DNA of 33,730 nucleotides from DATELY01 sp035276085 (GTDB taxonomy: Bacteria > Pseudomonadota > Gammaproteobacteria > Steroidobacterales > Steroidobacteraceae): the NCBI GenBank assembly GCA_035276085.1, contig DATELY010000057.1, positions 1-33,730 of the forward strand. Direction: 5' to 3'. The stretch's first letter is position 1; the number at the start of each line of letters is the position of its first letter. Shown here in pieces: positions 1-8,087 of the stretch. The notes below the pieces were generated by a model. That model was not told the DNA's origin and ran no database searches. It saw only the letters and a list, made by a program, of their open reading frames with translations. Position numbers and translations under genes: made by a program.

Positions 1-97
1 GCCCGAAAACAGCGAAAACGCGGTTGCAAAATCAGGCAAAAAAACGCATTCTTGAGTCCCTTCGAAATCGCGTTTCGGGGCCATTCCAGGTGGCCTC

Positions 98-215
98 ATT
101 ACGCCGATCATCCCCGGCTCGATTACGCCGATCCGTGACACTGCCGATCTCAACTCTTGGCCTCAAAAGTCAACGACAGCGGCGAAATCAACTACTAGCG
201 GCGAAATCAACTACT
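98..215. repeat. Short direct repeats at the left edge
   Basis: Two kinds of short direct repeat lie here. The 12-mer ATTACGCCGATC occurs at 98-109 and 122-133. A 19-bp unit beginning AGCGGCGAAATC is repeated head to tail at 178-196 and 197-215. Repeats of this sort are common in the terminal non-coding regions of large IS elements (IS21-type ends are one possibility), but no transposase is visible next to them, so the assignment is only a guess. The short open frame across this stretch resembles no known protein. Confidence 0.5.
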
Positions 216-300
216 ATTCTTACTGTGTAAAAAGGGCTATTTACAGCGAAGCGATACCTGGTAGTATTGAATAATATAATTTCGGGCGATCGCGATCAGA

Positions 301-950
301 GACGATGTCGACGAATTTGACGCGTATCTGAATCATTTGGGGCAGGCGTTAGGGCACGCCGATCGTCATGCAGGCCTTAAGCGTTACTGTTCCGACCTGG
401 TGTTGCCGCTGTCGCGCAAGAGCGTCGAGCCGATGGCGGCGCACGTTTGGCCCGCTTCACGCGAGTGCGAAGCAACAGTCAATCCAACATTTTGTGCCCA
501 AGGCAGACTGATCTGATCGTGCGGTCCTGCAGCGCATACGCGAATGGGTGATGCCTGCGTTAGACGCAGCATGCTGCAGAAGAAAGCGGCTACTACTGGA
601 TTATTGACGACACCGGCTTCCCGAAGAAAGGCAAGCATTCGGTCGGCGTAGCGCGGCGATACTGTGAGCAGCTGGGCAAACAAGACAACTGCCAGGTGGC
701 GGTAAGCCTGTCGATCGCGACGCAATCGTGGCAGCCTGCCGATTGCCTGGCAGGTGTATGTCCCCAAGGAATGGATGACGACTGTGAACGAGCGCGTCGT
801 GCGGGCATTCCCGACGATCTTACCTTCGAGACCAAGCCACAGATTGCGCTAGCCCAAACTTCGAGAGGCTTTAGCATCTGGCATTGCACCGGGCATTGTG
901 CTCGCCGATGCCGGGTACGGCGACGAAGCCGCCTTCCGGGAAGGGAGTTT
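301..950 (+). pseudogene. IS701-family transposase, broken N-terminal part
   Basis: This is the decayed front part of an IS701-family DDE transposase. One frame from 301 reads DDVDEFDAYLNHLGQALG and RKSVEPMAAH. After a frameshift the family signature continues in other frames as WIIDDTGFPKKGKHSVGV, QLGKQDNCQVAVSLSIAT and VLADAGYGDEAAFREG. The pieces are in the correct order but need several frameshifts and carry stops, and the match stops near 945, so the C-terminal half with the last catalytic acidic residue is missing. It cannot be functional. The family call rests on recognised motifs, not on an alignment. Confidence 0.85.
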
Positions 951-1708
951 TTTTGCCACGATCCGTTCCTTGAACGCGCGCTGCCTGCCCTTCCCTCGGA
1001 TTACATTCCCCGGGCAGTCCAGCGCGCTCAACGCCACTTTCCTGATTCCATTGCTGTGTTGCGCATCCTGCTTGGACAAAGGCTCATGCAACGATGGCTC
1101 TCTTCCTGTCCGACGATAGAGCGCTCAACTAGTTTATGAGATAGTAAGACTAAGCGCACGGCTATGCACAAAAAAAAGGCGCCGCGCGGGAAGCACGGCG
1201 CCTAATAGACGATCGACATCTCTCACAGATGACTGGGCACGAACTGATACCCTGGGGCAAGGATATCTGCGCACCGCGAAAGGCGAAAGTCGGGAAAGTC
1301 TCAAAGTTATGTAGGGATTGGCCTACGGACATTCCAGCAATTGCAAGCGCCCCAAGTCGGTTTTGTCAGCACATCATGCGGCTACGTGATGGCAATGCAG
1401 GACATGGCCAGTCGCAGGTCGATGCACGTGATAAGCCCACCATTCCATCTACCGAAGGCACTGTGCCTGCTGCATGGGCGCTTGGACCTTGCGCGTTTAA
1501 TCCGCAGAGCCCGCTGCTTCAGGTAGAGGCGCGGTGTGCAACAAGACGAACAGTCGACGCGGCTCAGGAGGTTGCCAAATCGTTGAAGCTCTGGGACTGA
1601 CCCGAAGTCCGCTGCCTGATCATGTTGGAAAGCTACCCCGGAAAATTGAAACCTTCATCGTATAGGGCTGTGTCCGGAGTAAATCGAAAGCACCGCTTGC
1701 TGACAGAC
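951..1708. other. Gene-free stretch, mostly unassigned
   Basis: No open frame here has recognisable protein features. The 123-residue frame at 1229-1600 has no domain I know. On the minus strand a short reading frame ends with LAPGYQFVPSHL and a stop near 1230, shortly before the terminator at 1170-1202. It may be the last residues of a deleted minus-strand gene. Confidence 0.4.
1170..1202 (-). terminator. Rho-independent terminator, minus strand
   Basis: A 7-bp stem GGCGCCG / CGGCGCC (1178-1184 with 1196-1202) encloses an 11-nt loop and is flanked by eight A residues at 1170-1177, which is a U-tract when read on the minus strand. No intact gene precedes it on that strand, so it is probably the orphan terminator of a lost gene. 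A closely similar structure lies at 4277-4310. Confidence 0.6.
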
Positions 1709-2545
1709 CTATTTACCGTCCTTACGCAGTAAGGCAGCAACTGCACGCATGTGGCGCTTACGCTTCTTTTTAAGCCATTCCAATGCTCTTTTTGGTTCAC
1801 CTATTACGGCAAGCAGTGTCGAGTTATCGCGCAAAAGCATCTCGCTAGCAACGATGTTGTTCAGTGAACAACATCGTTTCTGCATTTTCTTGAGACGATT
1901 TAAAGTTTTCTGATGACCTCCGGATAGTACCGGGCCGAACAGTTCGAGCAGATATCTTGCCTTCCTCCCTCCCTTCCTGACATCGTGAAAAGCTGAGACG
2001 TCTGATCTTTTGGCCCTTCCTGCGAGCTTCATTCGTTTGCTCAACCATTTTCCCGATCCTGCGACACGGGTTTCCGGGAAGGCCTGAAGTGATTGCCGGT
2101 CTCGGCGCGCGACTAGCGCCTTTGACGTCTGTGAGAGGGCTTTAAGCAACAGGATCTTCATTTCGGGACTCGAAAGTACGTCGCAGCCTGCATTGAGTGC
2201 TGCCTGCTGAGCTTTCAGTGTCCCTTGTGGACGCTCGCGAGCGTCTCTGCACTGAAGGTTGAGCAGCGCGATCAGCACGTCGTAGTTGCGTGCCTTGGCC
2301 GCCGCATCGGCGAGAGACTTGAACAGCCCGCGCTGCCGGGTGTTCTCTCCGACATCAAGCAAGGGGCGATAGGACCACCATAACGATCGCAGGTAGCGCA
2401 TGGTGAGGCGAAATTGATGTAGACCTTCTGGGGACGGTGCGCTGGCTACGGCGTTGGCCTGCTCGATTGCTTCGTCGACGAGTGGTGCCGCGAGACCTGA
2501 GAATGCTGACTCGGCAAATGCTTCACGTGGCTCTCGTTGATCCAT
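1709..2545 (-). CDS. CHAD-domain protein
   Basis: A 278-residue protein with the two conserved histidine-helix patches of the CHAD family. EGLHQFRLTMRYLRS lies near residues 40-54 and FHDVRKGGRKARYLLELF near 186-203. CHAD proteins are all-helical, bind polyphosphate through conserved His/Lys/Arg residues and are often encoded near polyphosphate genes or IS elements. No CYTH triphosphatase domain is fused here, so it is a stand-alone CHAD protein, probably cytoplasmic. The C-terminal third is very rich in Lys/Arg, fitting a polyanion ligand. The gene is divergent from the small gene at 2722 and is the only clearly intact ordinary gene inside the IS-remnant zone. The start at 2545 is preceded by CGGGAGAGGAA, an acceptable ribosome-binding site. 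Its substrate and role in this cell are unknown. Confidence 0.85.
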   Translation of the reverse strand: MDQREPREAFAESAFSGLAAPLVDEAIEQANAVASAPSPEGLHQFRLTMRYLRSLWWSYRPLLDVGENTRQRGLFKSLADAAAKARNYDVLIALLNLQCRDARERPQGTLKAQQAALNAGCDVLSSPEMKILLLKALSQTSKALVARRDRQSLQAFPETRVAGSGKWLSKRMKLAGRAKRSDVSAFHDVRKGGRKARYLLELFGPVLSGGHQKTLNRLKKMQKRCCSLNNIVASEMLLRDNSTLLAVIGEPKRALEWLKKKRKRHMRAVAALLRKDGK

Positions 2546-2721
2546 TTCCTCTCCCGGACGTTTTCCAGTGACTTGTATCGTGCATCACGAAAGCCGCCAT
2601 TGATCTGAGCAATGGGGCATCGCCCGCGTACGTTATAGCGCGCGAAAGTACGGGTTTACCGTCCATAGACGGACTCGCGACGATTAGATACGTTAGGACT
2701 ATTTCGCGTGGAAGTCCTGCC

Positions 2722-2940
2722 ATGATTACTCCCGCTTACGAATCCCTGACTCCCTTGGAAATCCTTGTGGACGACGCTAGACACAGCGGTAGATATCGAG
2801 TTCTGGGTGAGTCGGTTATCGTCTACTACGGAGCGGAGGTCAAATTCGCTTCGATTGGCATGGACCGTCCCGAAATGGTAGCCAGGTGGCTCCTGACAGA
2901 TCTTGTTCGCCGTGCAGCTTCGAGCAAGCCGAAGCACTGA
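2722..2940 (+). CDS. Small hypothetical protein
   Basis: A 72-residue open frame starting MITPAYESLTPLEILVDD and ending in RRAASSKPKH. The composition looks natural: acidic N-terminal half, a strand-like GRYRVLGESVIVYYG segment and a C-terminal helix MVARWLLTDLVRR. It gives the impression of one of the small uncharacterised proteins common in Burkholderiales, but I cannot name a family. No strong Shine-Dalgarno sequence precedes the ATG. It is divergent from the CHAD gene, with 176 bp between them. No signal peptide or membrane segment is visible. The function is unknown. Confidence 0.5.
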   Translation: MITPAYESLTPLEILVDDARHSGRYRVLGESVIVYYGAEVKFASIGMDRPEMVARWLLTDLVRRAASSKPKH

Positions 2941-3370
2941 CACGACGAAGGTCTCCAGTATGCCTGCCTAAATTGACGGTGCGGTGAACCGAGTGTTTTC
3001 GGTACGCGCAAGGCTGTGATGCAGAACCGAGGATGTATGGCCAAATGACGGTCACGGCGAGTGGCGATTCTGGGGGTACCCTACACCGGCATATCATAAG
3101 TTCTCGATTAACGCGGACAAGTTGAGCGTCCCGGTGGGGCTGTCTCACACGGCAAGGATATCGGCTGTCCTGGTGTGTTGTTGCGCCCAGGCACGTCGCG
3201 TTTACGCCGGACACATATCTCCCGGTTCCCCTCGAGAGAAATAGCCGGAGACCGTGCTCGCTTGAAAGCAGGCTCTCGGAGGCCGGTTAGGAATAGTCTG
3301 ATTTTTGGACAGGGATTTTTTCTCGAGGACTACTCTCAACGCTCAACCTGCATCTGGTCCAAAATTCGTG
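2941..3370. other. Gene-free stretch, nothing recognised
   Basis: No open frame in this stretch shows a domain, a plausible start or a ribosome-binding site. It separates the small gene at 2722 from an IS256-family remnant and may be decayed IS DNA. Confidence 0.35.
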
Positions 3371-3789
3371 CCTAGCCCGGCATCGCAAACCTGGATTACA
3401 GCCACTCGCGCCGAGGCACTCGTTGCCTTCGACCGATTCGATGCGACGTATGGAGCCAAGTACCCGAAGGCCGTCGAGAAGCTCACGAAGGACCGCAAAG
3501 AACTGCTCGCGTTCTACGACTTCCCGGCGGAGCATTGGCAGCACCTGAGAGCGACCAATTCGATCAAGTCGCCGTTTGCGACGATGCGCCATCGCACTAG
3601 CCGCGCCCGAAGTTGCCTGCCGCGCGCAACGATCCTCGGCATGGCGCTCTTGCTCGTTGAGTTAGCCGAGCAGTCGTGGCGTCACATCGCGGCGCCGAAA
3701 GAATCGAACACATTCTGAAGGGTATTCCCTTCCAAGATGGCATCCCGGTGATCGAAAGCGCACCGGCTCAGCAACCGCTCGCCGCTTGA
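3371..3789 (+). pseudogene. IS256-family transposase, C-terminal remnant
   Basis: The frame contains the C-terminal hallmark of IS256-family (mutator-type) transposases: KYPKAVEKLTKDRKELLAFY, DFPAEHWQHLRATN, then SIKSPFATMRHRTSR, the region that carries the last catalytic Glu in intact members. In intact proteins this reads as NPIESTFATVRLRT; here Ile-Glu-Ser has become Ile-Lys-Ser, so the catalytic Glu itself is lost. A frameshift after LVELAEQSWRH moves the tail (ERIEHILKGIPFQDGIPVIE) into another frame, ending at the TGA at 3787-3789. The N-terminal two thirds are absent. The sequence at about 3810-3832 resembles the outer end of an IS256 element. Confidence 0.85.
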
Positions 3790-3832
3790 TGGTGTTCTGC
3801 CCGCGCATACACCAGAGTTGACATTAACATCC

Positions 3833-4276
3833 GAAATGTGAGTAAGGACAATTGCCCGACAGCGTACGCTTCCGACACAGCAAATAGTCGATTTATCTTG
3901 CCCAGGCTGGGCACCCCAGAGACGAAGGGAGAACGTCTCATGGTGTCGTTTCATTCGTAGCTAGCATTGAAGCAGGCAAATGGCGTAGCTGTCCTAAGGC
4001 AGTAGATGCCTATTAGCGCTGGTTGTCTGGCTCACGCTAGACGCCTCTTTGAGGAGGCATTCTCAGACAATGCTCGAGTCCGTGTGAGTCTAGAAGCCGC
4101 ATCTGGAGAAGGCGAGGGCGAAGATAATGCGCTGTTTACGTTAGATCGTCGTCTGGTATTAAAACATCATTAAAGCTGAATTGCCATTTTTCAATTTTTG
4201 CTAGGATGATGCGTGTGAAGAATGCAGGCCGGATACGGGCGAAGTATTGGAATTCGACGGTGTCGCAACGACTGCT
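3833..4276. other. Gene-free stretch, nothing recognised
   Basis: This stretch lies between the IS256 remnant and the terminator-like hairpin. It contains a local inverted repeat around 4041-4064 (GCCTCTTTGAGGAGGC and neighbours) but no credible coding frame. Confidence 0.35.
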
Positions 4277-4310
4277 AAAAAAAAGACGCCGAGCACGGAG
4301 CGCGGCGTCT
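4277..4310 (-). terminator. Rho-independent terminator, minus strand (second copy)
   Basis: An 8-bp stem AGACGCCG / CGGCGTCT (4284-4291 with 4303-4310) encloses an 11-nt loop and is flanked by eight A residues at 4277-4284, a U-tract on the minus strand. Layout, loop length and the flanking TAATA match the structure at 1170-1202. No intact minus-strand gene lies upstream. Confidence 0.6.
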
Positions 4311-4544
4311 AATACACAATTTGCCGGTTTGGCTGGAGGGTGAGGCACGCTGTTGACACCTCAGCCACATATTTTGATCAAGTTCCCAAAATGCGAAAAT
4401 AGGTAAAATCCTATTCTTGCGTAGGGATATCCCTAAAAATCGGTTAAGGACTTCTGGTGGCAAGCATAATTGAAATTTCTCAACATTGATTTCACCACGA
4501 GCGCAGACCAACATCCGACTATTGACGTCATGTGAGAAAAAAAT

Positions 4545-5013
4545 TTGCCGAAAATGACGGTTGGGGCGGGAAAAAAACTGGCCGGAACCCTACCGATTGA
4601 GCGCGACCATAATCCAAGCACAACCTCGCCACCGACGCCTATGGAGCGCGGCAATCCGGTTCTGTGCCAATCGTCAACGTGACCCAATCTGTCCCGTTGA
4701 TTGAGGCTATCGAGAGTGGGCGGCCTCTGGTCAACCCGGTCGCGTCTACACCGAGCGGTGTTACGGCCGCGACAAATACCGGCGCATTCTTCACGAGCGT
4801 TGCGTTCCGACCAGCATCGCAACGCGGTCACCCGCACGGAAGTGGGCTAGAAAATGTCCGTTGGGTCGACGAAAGCGCACATGCCTAGCTACATATTTCT
4901 CCTGTCTACGTATTCGCGTCGAACGTCGTGCTGAAATTCATGAAGCGTTCATCAAACGCGGCTGTTGCCTGATCTGCTGGAACGCTCTTCAGCGAGTTCA
5001 GCAGTCCTTCTAA
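4545..5013 (+). pseudogene. IS5-family transposase, C-terminal half with in-frame stops
   Basis: The last two thirds of an IS5-family (IS427/IS402-like) DDE transposase can be traced through several frames. It reads GGKKTGRNPTD, then SKHNLATDAYG, VNVTQSVPLIEAIE, GRDKYRRILHER, HGSGLENVRWVDESAHA with a stop where family members have Trp, and finally RRAEIHEAFIKRGCCLICWN ending at the TAA at 5011-5013. These are, in order, the NPTDR region, the second Asp region, the DKYR stretch and the RWVVERT(H/F)AW block with the catalytic Glu. The in-frame stops (for example after NPTD) and frameshifts mean it is dead. The N-terminal DDE region is missing. Confidence 0.85.
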
Positions 5014-5417
5014 AGCCGTTGCGCCTTCTATTTGCCGTACAGGGGAACGATGTGTCCTGCGACTGGTTAAGCAGAAACGGTCGAGATTCTGCGCCACGCG
5101 TGTGGCGGAGCAGGGAAATGCGAAGACATGGGCAATCAAATACTATGGCGACGCTGACAAGTCTTCGTTATCGTAGCCCGGCGCATGCCCTCAGATTCCT
5201 ACACTAATTTCGGGATATCCTGACACGATTTGGACTTGGCCCTTCACCCGCATCTGACTTACACTCGCTTGCGCTACGAGGCGGGAGAGCAGCCGGGCCT
5301 GATGAATGCTTCATAGCGATCGGTGCAGTTCATTGCGGGCTGTTCAAATATCGTTGGATCGTCGAAAACCTTGCTCACTGCGGCGCTTTCCGATCACCGG
5401 ATTGACGCTGTGCTGTC
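5014..5417. other. Gene-free stretch, possible tiny IS fragments
   Basis: No gene is visible. A plus-strand frame at about 5330-5390 reads FKYRWIVENLAHCGAFR, which faintly resembles the RWVVERTLAW block of IS5-family transposases, but it is too short and isolated to call. Confidence 0.3.
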
Positions 5418-5562
5418 TTAATCCTGACGATGTTTTGCGCCCGTTTTAGCGGCCCGTACCGACGAATAATCGACAGCGGCACGCGAGAAGTTAAGTCGGC
5501 CTGCCTCGCCCAGTTTCGCCAGCGGCCACTCGTGCGGGTGGCCGCCTGCCAGTCGCGCAGTT
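5418..5562 (-). pseudogene. IS5-family transposase, small N-terminal fragment
   Basis: On the minus strand the fragment reads LRDWQAA in one frame and, after a shift, LGEAGRLNFSRAAVDYSSVR then AAKTGAKHRQD and a stop. This is the LRDWQ...FSRAAVDSSSVRA...KTG segment around the first catalytic Asp of IS5-family transposases. It runs opposite to the C-terminal IS5 remnant at 4545-5013, so the two are not halves of one undisturbed element. It is too short and frameshifted to be active. Confidence 0.7.
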
Positions 5563-6145
5563 AGCGCTAACAAGTCAAGAATCAGGAATCTGAGAATATG
5601 GATACACAAATCGATCAAACAGCTGGGATGCCGATTGGCTTGCTCGACGAACTTCCGCCGCCTGTCGATGCAACAGAATCGATTTTCTCAGTATTGCAAG
5701 AAATTTTGGCGCAGGGGCATCAAACTAGTAGCGTCGACTAATATCGCCATCGAAGAGTTGTTTGAATCGATCTCCAGTCGATTCTGCTGCGTCCGATAGC
5801 GTCGCCCGTTTCGCTTCATCGATCTCGGGAACCCCTGCTTCTCGAGTTCTTTTCGCGTCATGCTTGCATGGCGCTTTTTTTTGACAGTATGGGCGAGCAA
5901 TTGTTCACCAAGAGCGGTAGTCAGCGTCGAGATCTTAGCTACAATTCCTTCTGTGTTTTGCGTTCGGGGCGTGTGAGAATTTCGCATGCATGCGGGGTCG
6001 GCTCCAAGAGAACGACTGGCAGGCAGAGTATTCACATGAACCTGAACTCGTCACTGACTTCCAGACTGCAGATGACCGCGCTGCAACTCTTTATTTCCGT
6101 AAGCGGCTCTGCCACTGAGGAACTGCATGCCAGCGTGCTCCGCGC
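5563..6145. other. Gene-free stretch between IS5 and IS66 remnants
   Basis: Nothing is firmly assignable. The minus-strand frame at 5688-6035 (115 residues) is basic and has no recognised domain. A minus-strand fragment RRRKFVEQANR near 5650 could be a scrap of the IS5 N-terminus. Confidence 0.35.
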
Positions 6146-6385
6146 GCGATCAGGCCGCTGGTTCTCGGCAGGCGCAATTATCTGTTCGCAGGCTCCGACG
6201 GCGGTGGCCAAAGCGCGGCGGTGATCTATGGCCTTATCGGTACGGCACGCCTGAACGGCATCGAGCCGTTTGCCTACCTGCGCACGGTGTTTGAGCGCAT
6301 CGCCGATCATTCCATCAACCGCATCGACGAGTTGCTGCCGTGGCGCCTGATGCCGGCTGCACACATCGAGCAGCAAGCCGCCTGA
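6146..6385 (+). pseudogene. tnpC: IS66-family transposase TnpC, C-terminal remnant
   Basis: An 80-codon open stretch carries the C-terminal signature of IS66 TnpC. AIRPLVLGRRNYLFAGSDGG is followed by SAAVIYGLIGTARLNGIEP, AYLRTVFERIADHSINRIDE and LLPWRL, ending at the TGA at 6383-6385. In intact TnpC (about 500 residues) this part follows the NNxxERAIRP motif, and that upstream part is missing here. The break occurs at about 6145, inside the ERAIRP motif. The reading frame of the surviving piece is undamaged, so truncation may be more recent than the decay of the neighbouring IS5 and IS701 remnants. Confidence 0.9.
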
Positions 6386-6396
6386 CAATCAATCCG

Positions 6397-6993
6397 ATGG
6401 TCCAACCCCGCAAACCTGCCGTGCGCCTGGTCAAGGCGCCAGTGCCCGATTACGTACTGCGCGTTGAGCTGAAGTACATCAAGCCGGCGATCTGGCGACG
6501 AATCATCGTTCCCGGCTCGATCCGGCTGGGCAAGCTGCATGTCGTGCTGCAACTGGCCATGGGCTGGGAAGGCGGGCACCTGCACGAGTTCGTCTTCGGC
6601 GAAACCAACTACGGTGAACCTGATGACTTCGGATTCCAGAGCGATCCACCGATGCTTAATGAAGCACCGGTCACGCTGGCGAAGGCGCTGGGCGGGCTGA
6701 AGTCATTCACCTACATCTACGACTACGGTGACAACTGGCAGCATCGGGTCAAGGTCGAGAAGGCTCTGGTGCCTGATCCAGACATGCGCCGGCCGCTGTG
6801 CCTGGACGGGCAGAATGCGTGTCCACCGGAAGACGTCGGTGGAGTGCCAGGATATGCCGACTTCCTCGAAGCGATCAACGATCCGACGCACGAGGAGCAC
6901 GATCACTTCCTCGAGTGGTGTGGTGGCAGCTTCGATCCCGCCGCCTTCGATCTCGTGCTCGCGAATCAGCTGCTCTCAGAGGTCAAGTTCTGA
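6397..6993 (+). CDS. Plasmid pRiA4b ORF-3-like protein (IS66 passenger)
   Basis: A 198-residue protein with the pRiA4b ORF-3-like fold (PF07929 type). Typical features are YVLRVELKYIKPAIWRRIIV near residues 18-37, KLHVVLQLAMGW near 46-57, HLHEFVFGE near 61-69, the aromatic block FTYIYDYGDNWQHRV near 106-120 and the acidic CPPEDVGGVPGY near 145-156. The start at 6397 is 11 bp after the tnpC stop. Family members are often found immediately behind IS66 tnpC, so this is probably a passenger or accessory gene of that IS. The biochemical role of the family is not established. The frame is intact although its transposase is truncated. No signal peptide or membrane helix is seen. Confidence 0.88.
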   Translation: MVQPRKPAVRLVKAPVPDYVLRVELKYIKPAIWRRIIVPGSIRLGKLHVVLQLAMGWEGGHLHEFVFGETNYGEPDDFGFQSDPPMLNEAPVTLAKALGGLKSFTYIYDYGDNWQHRVKVEKALVPDPDMRRPLCLDGQNACPPEDVGGVPGYADFLEAINDPTHEEHDHFLEWCGGSFDPAAFDLVLANQLLSEVKF

Positions 6994-7107
6994 TAGTCAA
7001 GACGGCCTCGGATTGACGCTTACTCGGAAACCCTCCCGAACATCAAGTCGACCCAGGCGAAGCAGCGCAGGCGGGCGCCGGTTTCGAGAGAGGGCGCCCG
7101 CACCGAC

Positions 7108-7470
7108 CTAACACGACTGCAGGGGCAGAACGCTACCGCAACGTAGCGCGACCAACTCCTTGCGCAGGCTGGACACCTGGCGCAGCAGCGCGAGTTCGCG
7201 AGCCAGCGACTCGTCAAGCTGCGCCTGCAGATCCTGCACGTCGCCCTTCGCGCGGTTCAGACGCTCGGTCAGTTCGAGCTTCGGGCGCCCGGTCTCTGCG
7301 CTGGCTGCGTCGATCGCTTCGATCAGTCTGGTGAACTGGGGGCGCGGCTTCTTGATGCTCCCCTTCTTGCGACCTGCCTCGATTGCCACTGTGTCGTTGT
7401 TGATACGCGCGCCAAGGCGCTTCTTCAGCCGCTCAATGGCGGCGTAGTAGTCGGTTATGGCTTCGCTCAT
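7108..7470 (-). CDS. Small HTH/coiled-coil protein of integrase-module type
   Basis: A 120-residue protein beginning MSEAITDYYAAIERLKKR. Residues about 18-40 (ARINNDTVAIEAGRKKGSIK) look like a helix-turn-helix of the NxDTVAxEAGxxxGSI type. Residues about 70-110 are a leucine-rich coiled coil (LTERLNRAKGDVQDLQAQLD and onward). This layout resembles the third small protein of multi-recombinase transposition modules such as Tn554 TnpC, but I do not recognise an exact family. Its ATG overlaps the stop of the upstream frame (ATGA at 7467-7470), so it was translationally coupled to the gene whose end survives at 7467-7700. It is probably the leftover of a site-specific recombination module. Confidence 0.6.
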   Translation of the reverse strand: MSEAITDYYAAIERLKKRLGARINNDTVAIEAGRKKGSIKKPRPQFTRLIEAIDAASAETGRPKLELTERLNRAKGDVQDLQAQLDESLARELALLRQVSSLRKELVALRCGSVLPLQSC

Positions 7471-7700
7471 GCTACTTCCGGTTTGATTAGTTTCTCCTGC
7501 GCGGCAAGCAGTCGTTGCAGCGTCTGCGCCTCGATACGGTATTCGACGCTTGTCGCATCGAGCGCGCGCAGCTTCGCGACCGGAACCTGCTGCGCCTTGA
7601 TCGCACGCTGAAGCTTCGACGCAGCGCGGCAAAGCAAAGGATGGCCATCGAAGCGTGCGAGCGGCGGATCGGTGCCTGAGCGTCCTCGTTTACCAGCGCG
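7467..7700 (-). pseudogene. C-terminal end of a truncated gene coupled to the small HTH gene
   Basis: An open minus-strand frame, with no start after the upstream stop near 7703, reads RAGKRGRSGTDPPLARFDGH, PLLCRAASKLQRAIKAQQ, LRALDATSVEYRIEAQTLQR and LLAAQEKLIKPEVA before the stop at 7467-7469. The ATGA overlap with the 7470 gene shows they formed one operon. The position suggests the tail of a recombinase or transposition protein, but no catalytic motif survives, so the identity is open. Confidence 0.45.
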
Positions 7701-7802
7701 AGTTGTTTAGCCGTTAGTCATCACGATGGTCCCCGAGCGGTCACGACAATTGTTAGCCCCTGCCTCGGTGTCCTGAGTTCCTCCCGTGTGCGCGGCTCTC
7801 CG

Positions 7803-7855
7803 CATCCCTGTTGCAAACATCGCGACATTCGTGCACTATGTATCCATTGGATACA
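7803..7855 (+). promoter_or_regulatory. Duplicate of the marR promoter with 17-bp palindromic operator
   Basis: The perfect inverted repeat TGTATCCATTGGATACA lies at 7839-7855. It is preceded 22 nt upstream by CATCCCTGTTGCAA (7803-7816). The same 14-mer, the same 22-nt spacing and the same palindrome (central base G instead of T) occur in inverted order at 18162-18214 in front of the marR gene. By comparison TTGCAA would be the -35 and CACTAT the -10, with the operator covering the start of transcription. What follows is a decayed marR start and then the NmrA-like gene, so the site may still place the 8088 gene under the MarR repressor. Confidence 0.75.
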
Positions 7856-7868
7856 ATGTAGGGGGTGC

Positions 7869-7960
7869 GATGGCGAACTCCAAGCTGATCTCGGCTATCG
7901 ACTGCCAAAGGCGACACTGACTTATGGCGACTATGAAGTACATCAACACCTCACCCTTTT
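7869..7960 (+). pseudogene. Ghost of a marR gene 5' end
   Basis: Just after the duplicated operator one frame reads GELQADLGYRLPKATLTYGD and then YEVHQHLTLLNL. The N-terminus of the intact MarR at 17681-18142 reads NLEADLGYQLQLAALTSGYQ. ADLGY is identical and L..A.LT.G.Y is kept in register, at the same distance from the operator. The similarity fades after about 30 codons and no in-frame start remains. It is the truncated, diverged beginning of a second copy of the regulator. Confidence 0.65.
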
Positions 7961-8087
7961 GAATTTGATATGGGATTCATCAAAATCAAAGTATCCGACG
8001 TTGCTTGTGCAAGCGTGCAATCCGTCGCGGGGCGCTTGTCGATATCAGGGCTTCGTCACGTTTCCAGTCCATTGCCGAGTTTTTCTG

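Noticed and set aside
5330..5390. Plus-strand FKYRWIVENLAHCGAFR as a third IS5 remnant
   Set aside because: It is only one short block with no supporting upstream or downstream motif in any frame.
5688..5870. Minus-strand RLEIDSNNSS, reminiscent of the IS66 TnpC RLEIDNN motif
   Set aside because: It lies on the strand opposite to the real TnpC end, without any other TnpC block around it. The likeness is probably chance.
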